Shown: piece after piece, positions 23,789 through 30,894 of the stretch
How positions within the stretch are numbered: the first letter of the stretch is position 1
Layout: each line of letters opens with the position of its first letter
Source of the DNA: a virus
DNA: 30,894 nucleotides
Reading direction: 5' to 3' (one strand)
IMG/VR virus record: IMGVR_UViG_3300017598_001822
Span: 1-30,894 of that record
The notes under the pieces: model-generated
Databases searched by the model: none
What the model was told of the DNA's origin: nothing
What the model saw: only the letters and a program-made list of their open reading frames with translations
Made by a program: the position numbers and the translations under genes

Positions 23789-25009
23789 TTATCTTACGAT
23801 CAGTTTGTAAGAGCAGTCTGGATGGAACAAGGTAGGCAGGGACTTGTTCTGGATACGGAGGATTGTACCCTCTGGATCAAACTCGTCCTTGGTATCCATA
23901 TAGACACCATAGTTTCTACCAAGACCAAATGGAGCCAGCATGTTCTCAGCTATAGGCATACCATCGGCATTCTTAGAGTTCCACATGATGAACTCATCAT
24001 CCTTAACCATCTTCTCACGGATACGGATAGAGTCACGACCAGCCTTGAAAGCTTTGGTGGTAGCAGCAACAGTCATGGTTCCAGCTGAAATATTTACAGC
24101 AGTAATCACACGGTCTTCCCACACGTTGTTCTGAGAGTGGTCAATAAACCGAGCAGTAGCACCAACCGCTACATCAACAGCGTTATCAATGCTGATGGAA
24201 GTTGCACCGATTGCGATGTCAGAGGTAGGCAAGGTTTCAATCTCACTGAACTCGTCGAACACAGCCAGGGTACCTACACCAAGGAGGCTACCAATAACTT
24301 CTGCAGGTCTTGCGAACAGGTCACCATCACCAAAAGCAGACTTGGTCATGAGCGCCTGAATCTTGGTATCAAGCATCAACAGCTTCAACAGGTCGCTGTT
24401 AAGGAAGCAGTACTCAGGGGCAACGCCAGCATCCTCTTTAAGGATCTGCTTACCATCAAGAACATCCTCAAGAACGTTACGGTCTGCACCATCATCCCAC
24501 TGGCGAGTAGCGCCGAGGGTTACCTGATGGGTCTCAGGGATACCGTAACTGACAGTAATCTTAGAGCCACCCTGCGCCAGATAGGTAAACCCACCCTGCA
24601 GGATTGCCTTGGCCATCATCCACTCACGGCGACGGTCCATACGATTACGGAGCTTCAGTGTCTGCTTAGCAACCATACGTGCAGCAGTCTGATGTACCTG
24701 ATGGGTACCTGGCTCACGGAGGTTGTTAAGAATCTGTTCGTCCAAGAAAGCGGCTTCTTTCATATAAGCAGCCTTAGCGGACCCTTTACCAACACCGTCC
24801 ATACCAATCTTAGGTGCTACTGCACCAGGGGCAACGAACGGGGTGATACCTGCAGAACCATACTCAACTTCCCACTCGATAGCGTCCGAGTCTGCATTCA
24901 CATCTGAGAACAGATTGGTGAAGAACAGATTAGGATTCACTGGGAGCTTCTGGATGAGTTTGTTCAGCGTAACTAATTGTAATTCAGGAATTCCGGCTGA
25001 ACCTTTCAT
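23789..25009 (-). CDS. Major capsid protein (lambda E-like, HK97 fold)
   Basis: 406 residues. The N-terminus carries FFTNLFSDV, then EWEVEYGSAGITPFVAPGA, a pattern seen in lambda E-family capsid proteins. A charged helix region (LKLRNRMDRRREWMM) and an APEYCFLNSDLLKLLM helix follow, and the C-terminus ends in SYKLIVR. Residues about 262-330 look like an inserted beta module (SISIDNAVDVAVGATARF and VITAVNISAGTMTVAATT). GGAGG nine bases before the ATG predicts high expression, and a terminator follows. The order after protease/scaffold and decoration is as in lambda. Confidence 0.9.
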   Translation of the reverse strand: MKGSAGIPELQLVTLNKLIQKLPVNPNLFFTNLFSDVNADSDAIEWEVEYGSAGITPFVAPGAVAPKIGMDGVGKGSAKAAYMKEAAFLDEQILNNLREPGTHQVHQTAARMVAKQTLKLRNRMDRRREWMMAKAILQGGFTYLAQGGSKITVSYGIPETHQVTLGATRQWDDGADRNVLEDVLDGKQILKEDAGVAPEYCFLNSDLLKLLMLDTKIQALMTKSAFGDGDLFARPAEVIGSLLGVGTLAVFDEFSEIETLPTSDIAIGATSISIDNAVDVAVGATARFIDHSQNNVWEDRVITAVNISAGTMTVAATTKAFKAGRDSIRIREKMVKDDEFIMWNSKNADGMPIAENMLAPFGLGRNYGVYMDTKDEFDPEGTILRIQNKSLPTLFHPDCSYKLIVR

Positions 25010-25025
25010 TATTTGTTATCCTCCA

Positions 25026-25709
25026 TTATTTTACGATTACGTAAGGACTATCTGAAACAACCCCAAGGGCTGTTATCGCAGCACTATCAAGACCAACCAA
25101 TGCGTCTAAATAGAGGATAGCATTAGAAACCACATAAGAAACTTGGGCACCTTGTGCGGCAACCCCACCTTCAACATACTCACCAGTAGTTACCGCTGTG
25201 TCAATGATACCTACAGCAGTAGAAAATGGTGAACCAGTCGCTGTCTTGTGGTAGAGGTTTGCACTCTTTGCCACAGTAGCATTCGCTGTGAAGTTGGTGG
25301 TCACAGTTACTTTGGTCATACCAGGAATGTCGTCGATGTCGATGGCAGTAATTGCACCTTGATCGGTAACGTCATCATCTGTCTTGCAAACAAGGGTCTC
25401 GCCCACAGCAAAACGAGAAGCATAGCGATTAGGCATATAAGCAATCTTAGCCGCCGCAGCGTCGTTAGTGATAAATACACGGCCCACATCCGAAGTAGCA
25501 ACAGCCACAGGAACATAAGGTACAAACTTGTCAGAGTACTTCGCCATTACTGTACCAGCCTGCAAATCACCGAAGCCCGGCATTACAAACTTTTCCAGAA
25601 TAAGCGCCTGCTCTACATATGAGTGGTAGAGTGGTTTGAGCTTAGGTGAACGACCTCCAGTGTTAAACTGAGGAGTAGAACCACCAAGTCCTTGAGTAGA
25701 GTTAATCAT
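25026..25709 (-). CDS. Probable head decoration / stabilising protein
   Basis: 227 residues between the protease-scaffold and the capsid gene, the lambda D position but longer than lambda gpD (about 110 residues). The central region (FAVGETLVCKTDDDV; GAITAIDIDD; KVTVTTNFTA) is a beta module resembling the insertion in the capsid protein. A near-perfect GGAGGTGAT ribosome-binding site five bases before the ATG, shared with the end of the protease gene (TAATG), argues for abundant synthesis. The role is inferred from position. Confidence 0.7.
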   Translation of the reverse strand: MINSTQGLGGSTPQFNTGGRSPKLKPLYHSYVEQALILEKFVMPGFGDLQAGTVMAKYSDKFVPYVPVAVATSDVGRVFITNDAAAAKIAYMPNRYASRFAVGETLVCKTDDDVTDQGAITAIDIDDIPGMTKVTVTTNFTANATVAKSANLYHKTATGSPFSTAVGIIDTAVTTGEYVEGGVAAQGAQVSYVVSNAILYLDALVGLDSAAITALGVVSDSPYVIVK

Positions 25710-26263
25710 TACTTATCACCTCCATAACCGAGAGAAGCAAACATAGCGTCAGCCGTGTCGTCCGTATCTTGGTTGTTATTGTTTGACTCGCTGCCGCCTG
25801 TACCAAACCCAGCTACAGGAGTAGTTGTGGTAGAGCCAAGACTGGTAGACCAGTCCTTAACCTCAGCAGTAACCGCTGCGCCATAGGCCTCAGTATCAAG
25901 AGCGCCGTCTTCACCAACATGAGCTTGATAGTCAACACCAACTTTAGAGTGAAGTGCTTCCGGGATGTTTGATCCGGCAAGAGCTTCAGTCATAATGTGA
26001 GAGGCGTTGGCTTCATTAGCCTTTACTTGGTTAATTGCGTCTTGTTTATCACGCTCTTTAATAACAGCGTTTGATTTTTCGATAGTACCTTCAGCCGTAC
26101 TCAGATCTTCTTTTAGGGCCACATTCTCAGCCTTCAAAGTTTCATTCGTCTGGTTGACTTCAAGAATCTCACTATCGAAAGAAGCCTTGGCCTGGGCTGC
26201 ACCTTCAGCAACCACAGCCGTGAACACCTCAGGGTGTTTGGCTTTCAATTCGTCACGATTCAT
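25709..26263 (-). CDS. Nested scaffold protein from an internal in-frame start
   Basis: An ATG at codon 283 of the protease gene (MNRDELKAKHPEVF) has GGAG eight bases upstream and would give a 184-residue free scaffold protein identical to the C-terminal part of the protease. The lambda C/Nu3 arrangement is the precedent. The protein is acidic, helical and has a flexible Asn/Ser/Gly-rich C-terminal part. Translation from this start is predicted, not shown. Confidence 0.75.
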   Translation of the reverse strand: MNRDELKAKHPEVFTAVVAEGAAQAKASFDSEILEVNQTNETLKAENVALKEDLSTAEGTIEKSNAVIKERDKQDAINQVKANEANASHIMTEALAGSNIPEALHSKVGVDYQAHVGEDGALDTEAYGAAVTAEVKDWSTSLGSTTTTPVAGFGTGGSESNNNNQDTDDTADAMFASLGYGGDK

Positions 26264-27109
26264 AGGATCATCTCCATTTGAAAATTCTTCGGTCTGCCCA
26301 GACAAACGTGCAATGAGCGACTCGAATGTACAGATGTGATCAATCATGCCAGCTTCGAGGGCTTTGCTCGCAATCAACACACCACCTTTACCAAAATCCT
26401 GTGTTACAGTCTCTGGACTAACACTTCTTCCCTCTGCTACATGAGACACGAATACCTCAGCAAGACCATTCACGATCTCCATGTATTCAGCTTGACCCTC
26501 TTCAGTTTCTGGATCAAGCCTTTTCCTGGGACTCACAGAACTTACAAACTCCAACTCCTTTGGACCAGGAGCATCTTTATCTTTACCTTGCGCTGACGTC
26601 ATAACCCCAATGGACCCGACAAGAGTCAGATCAGACGCCGATATCTCAGTCACCGCAGACGCCAACCAGTACCCGGCAGAAGCTACAAGCCCCGTACCGT
26701 GCATATATGTTGGTGTCTCCAGATTGTTAATCAAAGACCACGCCTCGTCAAGCCCTGTAGTAGCACCACCTGGGGTGTTGGTAGGGAATACGATAGCGTC
26801 AATCTCAGGGTCCTTATCCATCGCAACCACATCACGAATAACCATCTCAAGAGAAGTAGCCCCTGAGAGTTCTGTCATCATATTTGCTTTAGGAAAGATA
26901 GGCCCCTGAATAGGGATGATACCAACGTTGTTGCGCTTGGTAGCTTTGTATGTATAGTCAAGAGGTTGCCCGGCTTCGGCCATTAATGCCCTGTAATCCG
27001 CCGCTGCTTCTCTATCATATATGATACTGTAAATCTGCCTAAGCCACTCCTCTTGGATAGCCCAAGTGTTGTTGAGTAAGGCAGCAAGTATCTTGGATGC
27101 GTGAATCAT
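25709..27109 (-). CDS. S49-family prohead protease fused to C-terminal scaffold
   Basis: 466 residues. Residues about 60-265 are an S49/SppA-like protease: NTPGG at 111-115, nucleophile Ser144 in LVASAGYWLAS, GSIGV at 165-169, and a candidate general base Lys196 in SPRKRLDPE. Residues 283-466 are helical then disordered, as in scaffold proteins (coiled TAEGTIEKSNAVIKE; Asn/Gly-rich end). The layout matches lambda C with an in-frame Nu3. The start has AGAGG five bases upstream, and a promoter-like pair lies in the 67-base gap before it. It cleaves scaffold and capsid during prohead maturation. Confidence 0.9.
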   Translation of the reverse strand: MIHASKILAALLNNTWAIQEEWLRQIYSIIYDREAAADYRALMAEAGQPLDYTYKATKRNNVGIIPIQGPIFPKANMMTELSGATSLEMVIRDVVAMDKDPEIDAIVFPTNTPGGATTGLDEAWSLINNLETPTYMHGTGLVASAGYWLASAVTEISASDLTLVGSIGVMTSAQGKDKDAPGPKELEFVSSVSPRKRLDPETEEGQAEYMEIVNGLAEVFVSHVAEGRSVSPETVTQDFGKGGVLIASKALEAGMIDHICTFESLIARLSGQTEEFSNGDDPMNRDELKAKHPEVFTAVVAEGAAQAKASFDSEILEVNQTNETLKAENVALKEDLSTAEGTIEKSNAVIKERDKQDAINQVKANEANASHIMTEALAGSNIPEALHSKVGVDYQAHVGEDGALDTEAYGAAVTAEVKDWSTSLGSTTTTPVAGFGTGGSESNNNNQDTDDTADAMFASLGYGGDK

Positions 27110-27143
27110 ATTAACCTCTTGTCAATTAAACGCAATTTTTATC

Positions 27144-27172
27144 AAGATATATGGAGGGCTTGAACTTGTCAA
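27144..27172 (-). promoter_or_regulatory. Possible promoter ahead of the protease/scaffold gene
   Basis: A perfect TTGACA (27167-27172) on the minus strand is followed after 17 bases by TATCTT (27144-27149), a weak -10. It lies in a 67-base gap after the portal gene. The -35 is flanked by a short inverted repeat (CTTGA and TCAAG, five bases apart). Confidence 0.45.
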
Positions 27173-27176
27173 GTAT

Positions 27177-28844
27177 TTAATCATCTTCTTGATTATTAGA
27201 GTCTTTGTTAGGTTCCGTTGTAGACTTATTGTCAGGAAGCCCAGGCTCCGTAATACCCTCTACAGTCTGCTCAGCTTCCTCATTAGTCATAAGCTCTGGA
27301 TACATCTCCTCTTCCGTCGCCAGATCCAACCGCTCCTGGGCGTAGCCGTGGACGCCAATCTTCTTGGCTACGGTACGATTAGAGATACCCACAGTCTGGG
27401 TGACAGGCCCATGCTTGGAGCCAAGATAAGCCTTAGTCTTGGACTCAACATCACTCATCTCAGAACTTGGGAAGTTCATCTCTATGGTGCGGTGGGCCTC
27501 GACAGCGACAGTCTGAAACTTAGGTTTCTTATTAGCAAATTTATAAGCCTTCTTCATAGGGTAGGTCCATTTCATATGACCCCCCTTGTGATGGAGCCAG
27601 AGTACACCTCTCCAGAAGCCATGGATCATCCACCGCTCCAGATCAGACATGGCGTCCATGACACGGTTTTCTACTGGACCACGACTGAGCTTAGCCCCGC
27701 TGTAAGTCTGACCTGAACTGGATCCGGTCATTACATCCTTAGGGGTGTTCAACCCGCCAGCAATCATGTTGAGGATGTCCTCATCCTGATTAGAGATTGA
27801 GGCCAGCTTGGGGTTATTACAAGTCAGCTTGAATCCAGGAGGAAGCATCAATGTACCGCCGGGCGTCTTCTTACCCATAATACCTGTGGCCTTTCTCTGA
27901 TCCTCAGTGAGAGAGAGCCACAAGCGAAAGGCTTGACGGTCCTCAATCTCCACAGCCCAGAGGTAGGCGCCGGAACTTTTCTTGTGGTCAAGCTCCCATC
28001 TCTTCATATTGTCATAGTGATTCAACCACTCCATCACTACCTTCACACCACCAACGTTACGCTTAGTAACAAAGCCTTGGTCCATATGGACCATGAACTG
28101 AGCGTACCCCTCAATACCATAGGACTCTTTACCAATAACAGCAGCGCCACTACCCACAGCGTTCTTGTACTCAGTCATCTCCTCAAGCTCTTTCCAGAGC
28201 TCAGGATAGTAAGCAAGATTAATTGAGGGTACCAAACTCACTGTCGTCACACCACCAACCACAGACTCCACACGGTAAATCAGAGGAAAGTTTGTCTTCC
28301 CCGTCTTAGTCAGGATGCCGCTACCATCACTAAACCCAGTGATGGTGGTGGGGCTGATGAAGTCCACCTCCACAAACCCGTCCTTGTGCAGAGACAAGCA
28401 CTGAAACAACTCACCTTGAATTACCGACCGCGCCACATACTTCTTGAAGTTAAGGACCAGCATGTTCCGTGGGTCATGCCAGACCTTGTCCATGAACTCG
28501 TTCGCCTTAGGGAAGTGGCTGAACTGGCTAAAGCCCATCCCGGTCAAGCGCCCAGTGGTATCCAGAACTGTAGTGTAGACAAAAGAGTTCGACTTAAACT
28601 TCTGCCAACAGGCCTGCTGCCATTTCTGGAAACCAATATAGTCCTCAGACATCCCGTTAAACCCGCCAGAGAAACCGTCCTCGTCACGTATAGGTTTATT
28701 AGAGAGCCCAGGTAAATCAGACATATTCCCTGGAGGAGCGCCCTGCCATGGCATTATCGCCATCGCCTCCTGCAGTAAGGAGTTGGCGCCCTCGCCTTCG
28801 TCAAGTCTGGTGATAAGTTCTTCTGCTTTATTTAAGTAATCCAT
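27177..28844 (-). CDS. Portal protein
   Basis: 555 residues, between terminase-side small genes and the protease, the universal portal place. The N-terminal region (FQKWQQACWQKFKSNSFVYT) and the GGLNTPKDVMTGSS segment followed by GAKLSRGPVENRVMD and a WRGVLWLHHKGG stretch match the portal stem and crown order. It is a dodecameric ring through which DNA is packaged and ejected. The start forms TAATG with the preceding stop; only a weak ribosome-binding site is visible, suggesting coupled translation. The acidic Asn-rich tail (NQEDD) is usual. Confidence 0.88.
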   Translation of the reverse strand: MDYLNKAEELITRLDEGEGANSLLQEAMAIMPWQGAPPGNMSDLPGLSNKPIRDEDGFSGGFNGMSEDYIGFQKWQQACWQKFKSNSFVYTTVLDTTGRLTGMGFSQFSHFPKANEFMDKVWHDPRNMLVLNFKKYVARSVIQGELFQCLSLHKDGFVEVDFISPTTITGFSDGSGILTKTGKTNFPLIYRVESVVGGVTTVSLVPSINLAYYPELWKELEEMTEYKNAVGSGAAVIGKESYGIEGYAQFMVHMDQGFVTKRNVGGVKVVMEWLNHYDNMKRWELDHKKSSGAYLWAVEIEDRQAFRLWLSLTEDQRKATGIMGKKTPGGTLMLPPGFKLTCNNPKLASISNQDEDILNMIAGGLNTPKDVMTGSSSGQTYSGAKLSRGPVENRVMDAMSDLERWMIHGFWRGVLWLHHKGGHMKWTYPMKKAYKFANKKPKFQTVAVEAHRTIEMNFPSSEMSDVESKTKAYLGSKHGPVTQTVGISNRTVAKKIGVHGYAQERLDLATEEEMYPELMTNEEAEQTVEGITEPGLPDNKSTTEPNKDSNNQEDD

Positions 28845-29026
28845 TATATACCGTTAGAAATATTAAGTACCGTTTGACACAGGATGTCCACAACCTTTCT
28901 CTCTCGCTTTCTCTCAGGACGATTCTCAAAAGGCACAGTCACATGTACTGAGGTAGGCGACTGAGCTATGTAGTAGTTCTCGTTGTCGATAATTACACGC
29001 TTTCTTATACAAGTCTCTTCGGTCAT
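28844..29026 (-). CDS. Small protein of unknown function upstream of portal
   Basis: 60 residues. It has a short strand-rich part (RVIIDNENYYIAQ; SVHVTVPFE), a basic patch (NRPERKRERKVV) and two cysteines. The start has GGAGA nine bases upstream and overlaps the preceding gene by four bases; the stop overlaps the portal ATG. In lambda this slot holds gpW, but no gpW similarity is evident. The function is unknown. Confidence 0.6.
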   Translation of the reverse strand: MTEETCIRKRVIIDNENYYIAQSPTSVHVTVPFENRPERKRERKVVDILCQTVLNISNGI

Positions 29027-29235
29027 GTTGTTTTGTCTCCAAAATGATTGCGGTGTAAACAGGTAGTGAGTGAGTCATAGTCCTCGGTGGTGATGGTGCC
29101 TGTAGCAAGCCAAGCCTTCAGTTTGGCTACAGGCACACCTGACAACTCAGAGACTTGCTCAAGCTTCCCCCAATTAGCATAGTACTGCACTATCATCTTC
29201 AAACCATCAAATCTTGGTACTTCTGGCATTGTCAT
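29023..29235 (-). CDS. Small helix-turn-helix-like protein
   Basis: 70 residues, or 68 if the second ATG at 29229 is used, which has better spacing from AAGGA. The helical segment KLEQVSELSGVPVAKLKAWL has the shape of a helix-turn-helix, and the whole protein resembles a small DNA-binding or gpW-sized factor. It overlaps both neighbours by four bases. It could be a packaging accessory. The HTH reading is a guess from pattern. Confidence 0.6.
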   Translation of the reverse strand: MTMPEVPRFDGLKMIVQYYANWGKLEQVSELSGVPVAKLKAWLATGTITTEDYDSLTTCLHRNHFGDKTT

Positions 29236-29525
29236 GTCCTTAGATTGTTAAGGTTAACAGAGTCAAAATTATTACCTTCCCTCAAAGCCAAGGCTAGTCT
29301 CTCCATCCAGTCAGCTAGTTTATGTGCGGCCTCGGTAGCCGTGTCACAGCTGTCGATGTCGTCAAATAGCATATTTGCTTTCCAAGTGTCACCAAACTTA
29401 GTAAGTAGTAGGTCCTGTCGAACAGTGGTAGTGTCATTATTATGAGCTATCTCATAGGTGGCAACTGTCTTCCCTGTTATAGGTTCTTTGGTCACGCCCT
29501 TGAACTCCCTATAAGTACTTGGCAT
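29232..29525 (-). CDS. Small protein of unknown function after the terminase
   Basis: 97 residues with a strand-rich first half (GKTVATYEIAHNNDTTTVRQ) and a helical second half (ATEAAHKLADWMERLALALR). AAGGGG about ten bases before the ATG initiates it, 25 bases after the terminase stop. It is unassigned. Small genes between terminase and portal are common and often have packaging or connector roles, but that is only context. Confidence 0.65.
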   Translation of the reverse strand: MPSTYREFKGVTKEPITGKTVATYEIAHNNDTTTVRQDLLLTKFGDTWKANMLFDDIDSCDTATEAAHKLADWMERLALALREGNNFDSVNLNNLRT

Positions 29526-29550
29526 TGTCGCTTTCCCCTTTTTATATTAA

Positions 29551-30894
29551 CTATTGCCCCAGCATTGTCAGATCAGGCACGAAGGTGCCCATGAACAGGT
29601 CCGAGTTCGCCGCTATGAAATCATCAGGAGTCTTCTCCCGAAGGCCATAGAGCCCCCAGCAAATAGAGAACATACAATCATCTTGTATCCCGGTCTGTGT
29701 CTTCTTAGTCAGCGACCCATACCACTTCTTATGGACGTCATGACGGAAGGCTTCCATCTCCTCCTGCATCACATCGTCAGTCTCAGACCCACCCACTACA
29801 GTAGGTGGCGCCTTGAAACGCCCGGACTTCACTAACCTGTAGAAGTCATTAAAGCCCGTCCTCTGCTTCTCATAGGTGGGGGATATGAGTTCCATATGGA
29901 TATCCTTTTCATTACAGTAATTCCTCATCTCCCCTGCACCCCAGCGCTCAGAGCAAAAGGTAAGGATAGAGCCAAACTCAAATAGAAAACTCTCCATCTC
30001 CTCCTGCACATCAGCAACCTCATTGAACTGGATATGTATCAGATTGACAAGGAAGTAGATGTACCTGGCCTTGTCTCCAAGGGTGATGTGTAGCCCAGGA
30101 TCAGAGCGGGACCCAGGCAGACCCTTAGCAATAAATGAGGTAATAGTCCGGGCCCCTTTGGTAATATCATCTTTTAATGGATCCGCGAAATCCACCCCCA
30201 CCCCAATACCCCAGTTCGTATCATAAATATCAGAAAGCTTCTCCAACTCCTGAAGCGTAATACAGCGAGGGTGCAAGTCATCTTCCAAAGTATAAGGTAG
30301 AGGTATCAACTCACTCTGTAACGACTTGACCATGCCGCTGTTGTCAAACATGGGGCTGTCTTGTTGTTGTTTCTCAAGCTGAGCGATTTGCCTACACGCC
30401 GCAATCACAGCAGACTGTTGACCGAGCCGCCCACTAGCCCCAATGTAGCGCATCGACTGGATCATGTCGGGCTTAAAGAGCGAAGTATCCACCAAGTCCC
30501 AAGTGTTCTTGAAGTACTTAGCAAACTCCGCCTCGGTAAACTTTGTCTTAAAGGAATTTAACTGCTTCTCTGTTTGCAGTGGATGGAGGTAATCTTTATA
30601 GTTCGCCGTCTCTGAAGACCGATAACAGTACATAATCCCAGGGTCTTCATCAGTCTGTAGCGGTGACACCATATACAAGTTGTGCAGCACATGACCTTTC
30701 TCTGACACGGTCGAGTCAATGTACCCCTGAGCGTTTGGTATGTTCCGGCGCGAAGAATCCAACTGATAGTAAAAATTAGGATTCTTCATATCGAAGATCT
30801 CAGAAAACGCATACGCCGTTATGTTTGAGTAGATACCAGTAAAGGCAGAGACAGGGATAATCCTGGAGACAACGTTGTCGTTACCATCCAGCAT
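29551..30894 (-). CDS. terL: Terminase large subunit, 5'-truncated by window edge
   Basis: 447 residues visible; the Met at the edge is probably internal. The upstream Walker A must lie outside the window. The fragment begins with an ITAYAFSEIFDMKN stretch like a Walker B with Ser-Glu in place of Asp-Glu. The nuclease domain follows: GVGVDFAD (Asp235), CSERWGAG (about 314-321) and IQDDCMFS (Asp405/406) are the expected metal-binding acids. It packages DNA into the prohead. It lies at the head of the module, as usual. Confidence 0.88.
   Translation of the reverse strand: MLDGNDNVVSRIIPVSAFTGIYSNITAYAFSEIFDMKNPNFYYQLDSSRRNIPNAQGYIDSTVSEKGHVLHNLYMVSPLQTDEDPGIMYCYRSSETANYKDYLHPLQTEKQLNSFKTKFTEAEFAKYFKNTWDLVDTSLFKPDMIQSMRYIGASGRLGQQSAVIAACRQIAQLEKQQQDSPMFDNSGMVKSLQSELIPLPYTLEDDLHPRCITLQELEKLSDIYDTNWGIGVGVDFADPLKDDITKGARTITSFIAKGLPGSRSDPGLHITLGDKARYIYFLVNLIHIQFNEVADVQEEMESFLFEFGSILTFCSERWGAGEMRNYCNEKDIHMELISPTYEKQRTGFNDFYRLVKSGRFKAPPTVVGGSETDDVMQEEMEAFRHDVHKKWYGSLTKKTQTGIQDDCMFSICWGLYGLREKTPDDFIAANSDLFMGTFVPDLTMLGQ

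Noticed and set aside
24137-24907. 256-residue plus-strand open frame
   Set aside because: It is antisense to the firmly identified major capsid gene; composition is not protein-like and it lacks a start signal.
1-30894. CRISPR array, tRNA, insertion sequence, integrase, attachment site
   Set aside because: No regular spaced DNA repeats, cloverleaf-like sequence, transposase or integrase motifs were seen on reading both strands; the repeats found are diverged coding repeats.

Overview
The window is a contiguous late structural module of a tailed phage or prophage, probably a long-tailed siphovirus with a Gram-negative host. All supported genes lie on the minus strand and are tightly packed, mostly with TAATG or ATGA stop/start overlaps. 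No integrase, repressor, lysis, replication, tRNA or host gene was seen. The order follows the lambda plan from right to left: terminase, portal, protease/scaffold, decoration protein, capsid, connectors, tail terminator, tail tube, G/GT chaperones, tape measure, tail tip and fibres. The long tape measure with no sheath gene argues for a siphovirus. The host is not identified. The Sec-type signal peptide and sigma70-like promoters fit a proteobacterium, but this is inference.

Right part (30894 to 20480): a 5'-truncated large terminase runs off the window edge. Three small unassigned ORFs follow, then portal, an S49 protease fused to a scaffold with a well-placed internal start for a free scaffold, a decoration candidate, a lambda E-like capsid protein followed by a rho-independent terminator, and a set of head-tail connector, neck and tail-terminator candidates ending in a small zinc ribbon.

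Middle (20386 to 12397): the tail tube protein has a strong ribosome-binding site. A perfect 10-bp hairpin follows it. Next comes a G/GT chaperone pair with a textbook A AAA AAG -1 frameshift site and a downstream stem, then a 2047-residue tape measure carrying two families of internal tandem repeats.

Left part (12400 to 1): a run of tail-tip genes, several apparently built from shared modules. Notable are a 704-residue protein with 25 cysteines and an 886-residue protein joining a DUF2341-like and LamG-like front to a hub-like back through ten tyrosine-rich repeats. A strong promoter (TTGTCA, 17 nt, TATAGT) then starts a separate three-gene unit: a small fibre-like protein, a protein with a galactose-binding-like domain, and a fibre-like protein that begins with a clear Sec signal peptide. 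That last unit is the least ordinary part of the window, because phage tail components are normally assembled in the cytoplasm.

No intergenic stretch exceeds 100 bases. Homology statements come from recognition of motifs and gene order, not from a database search.
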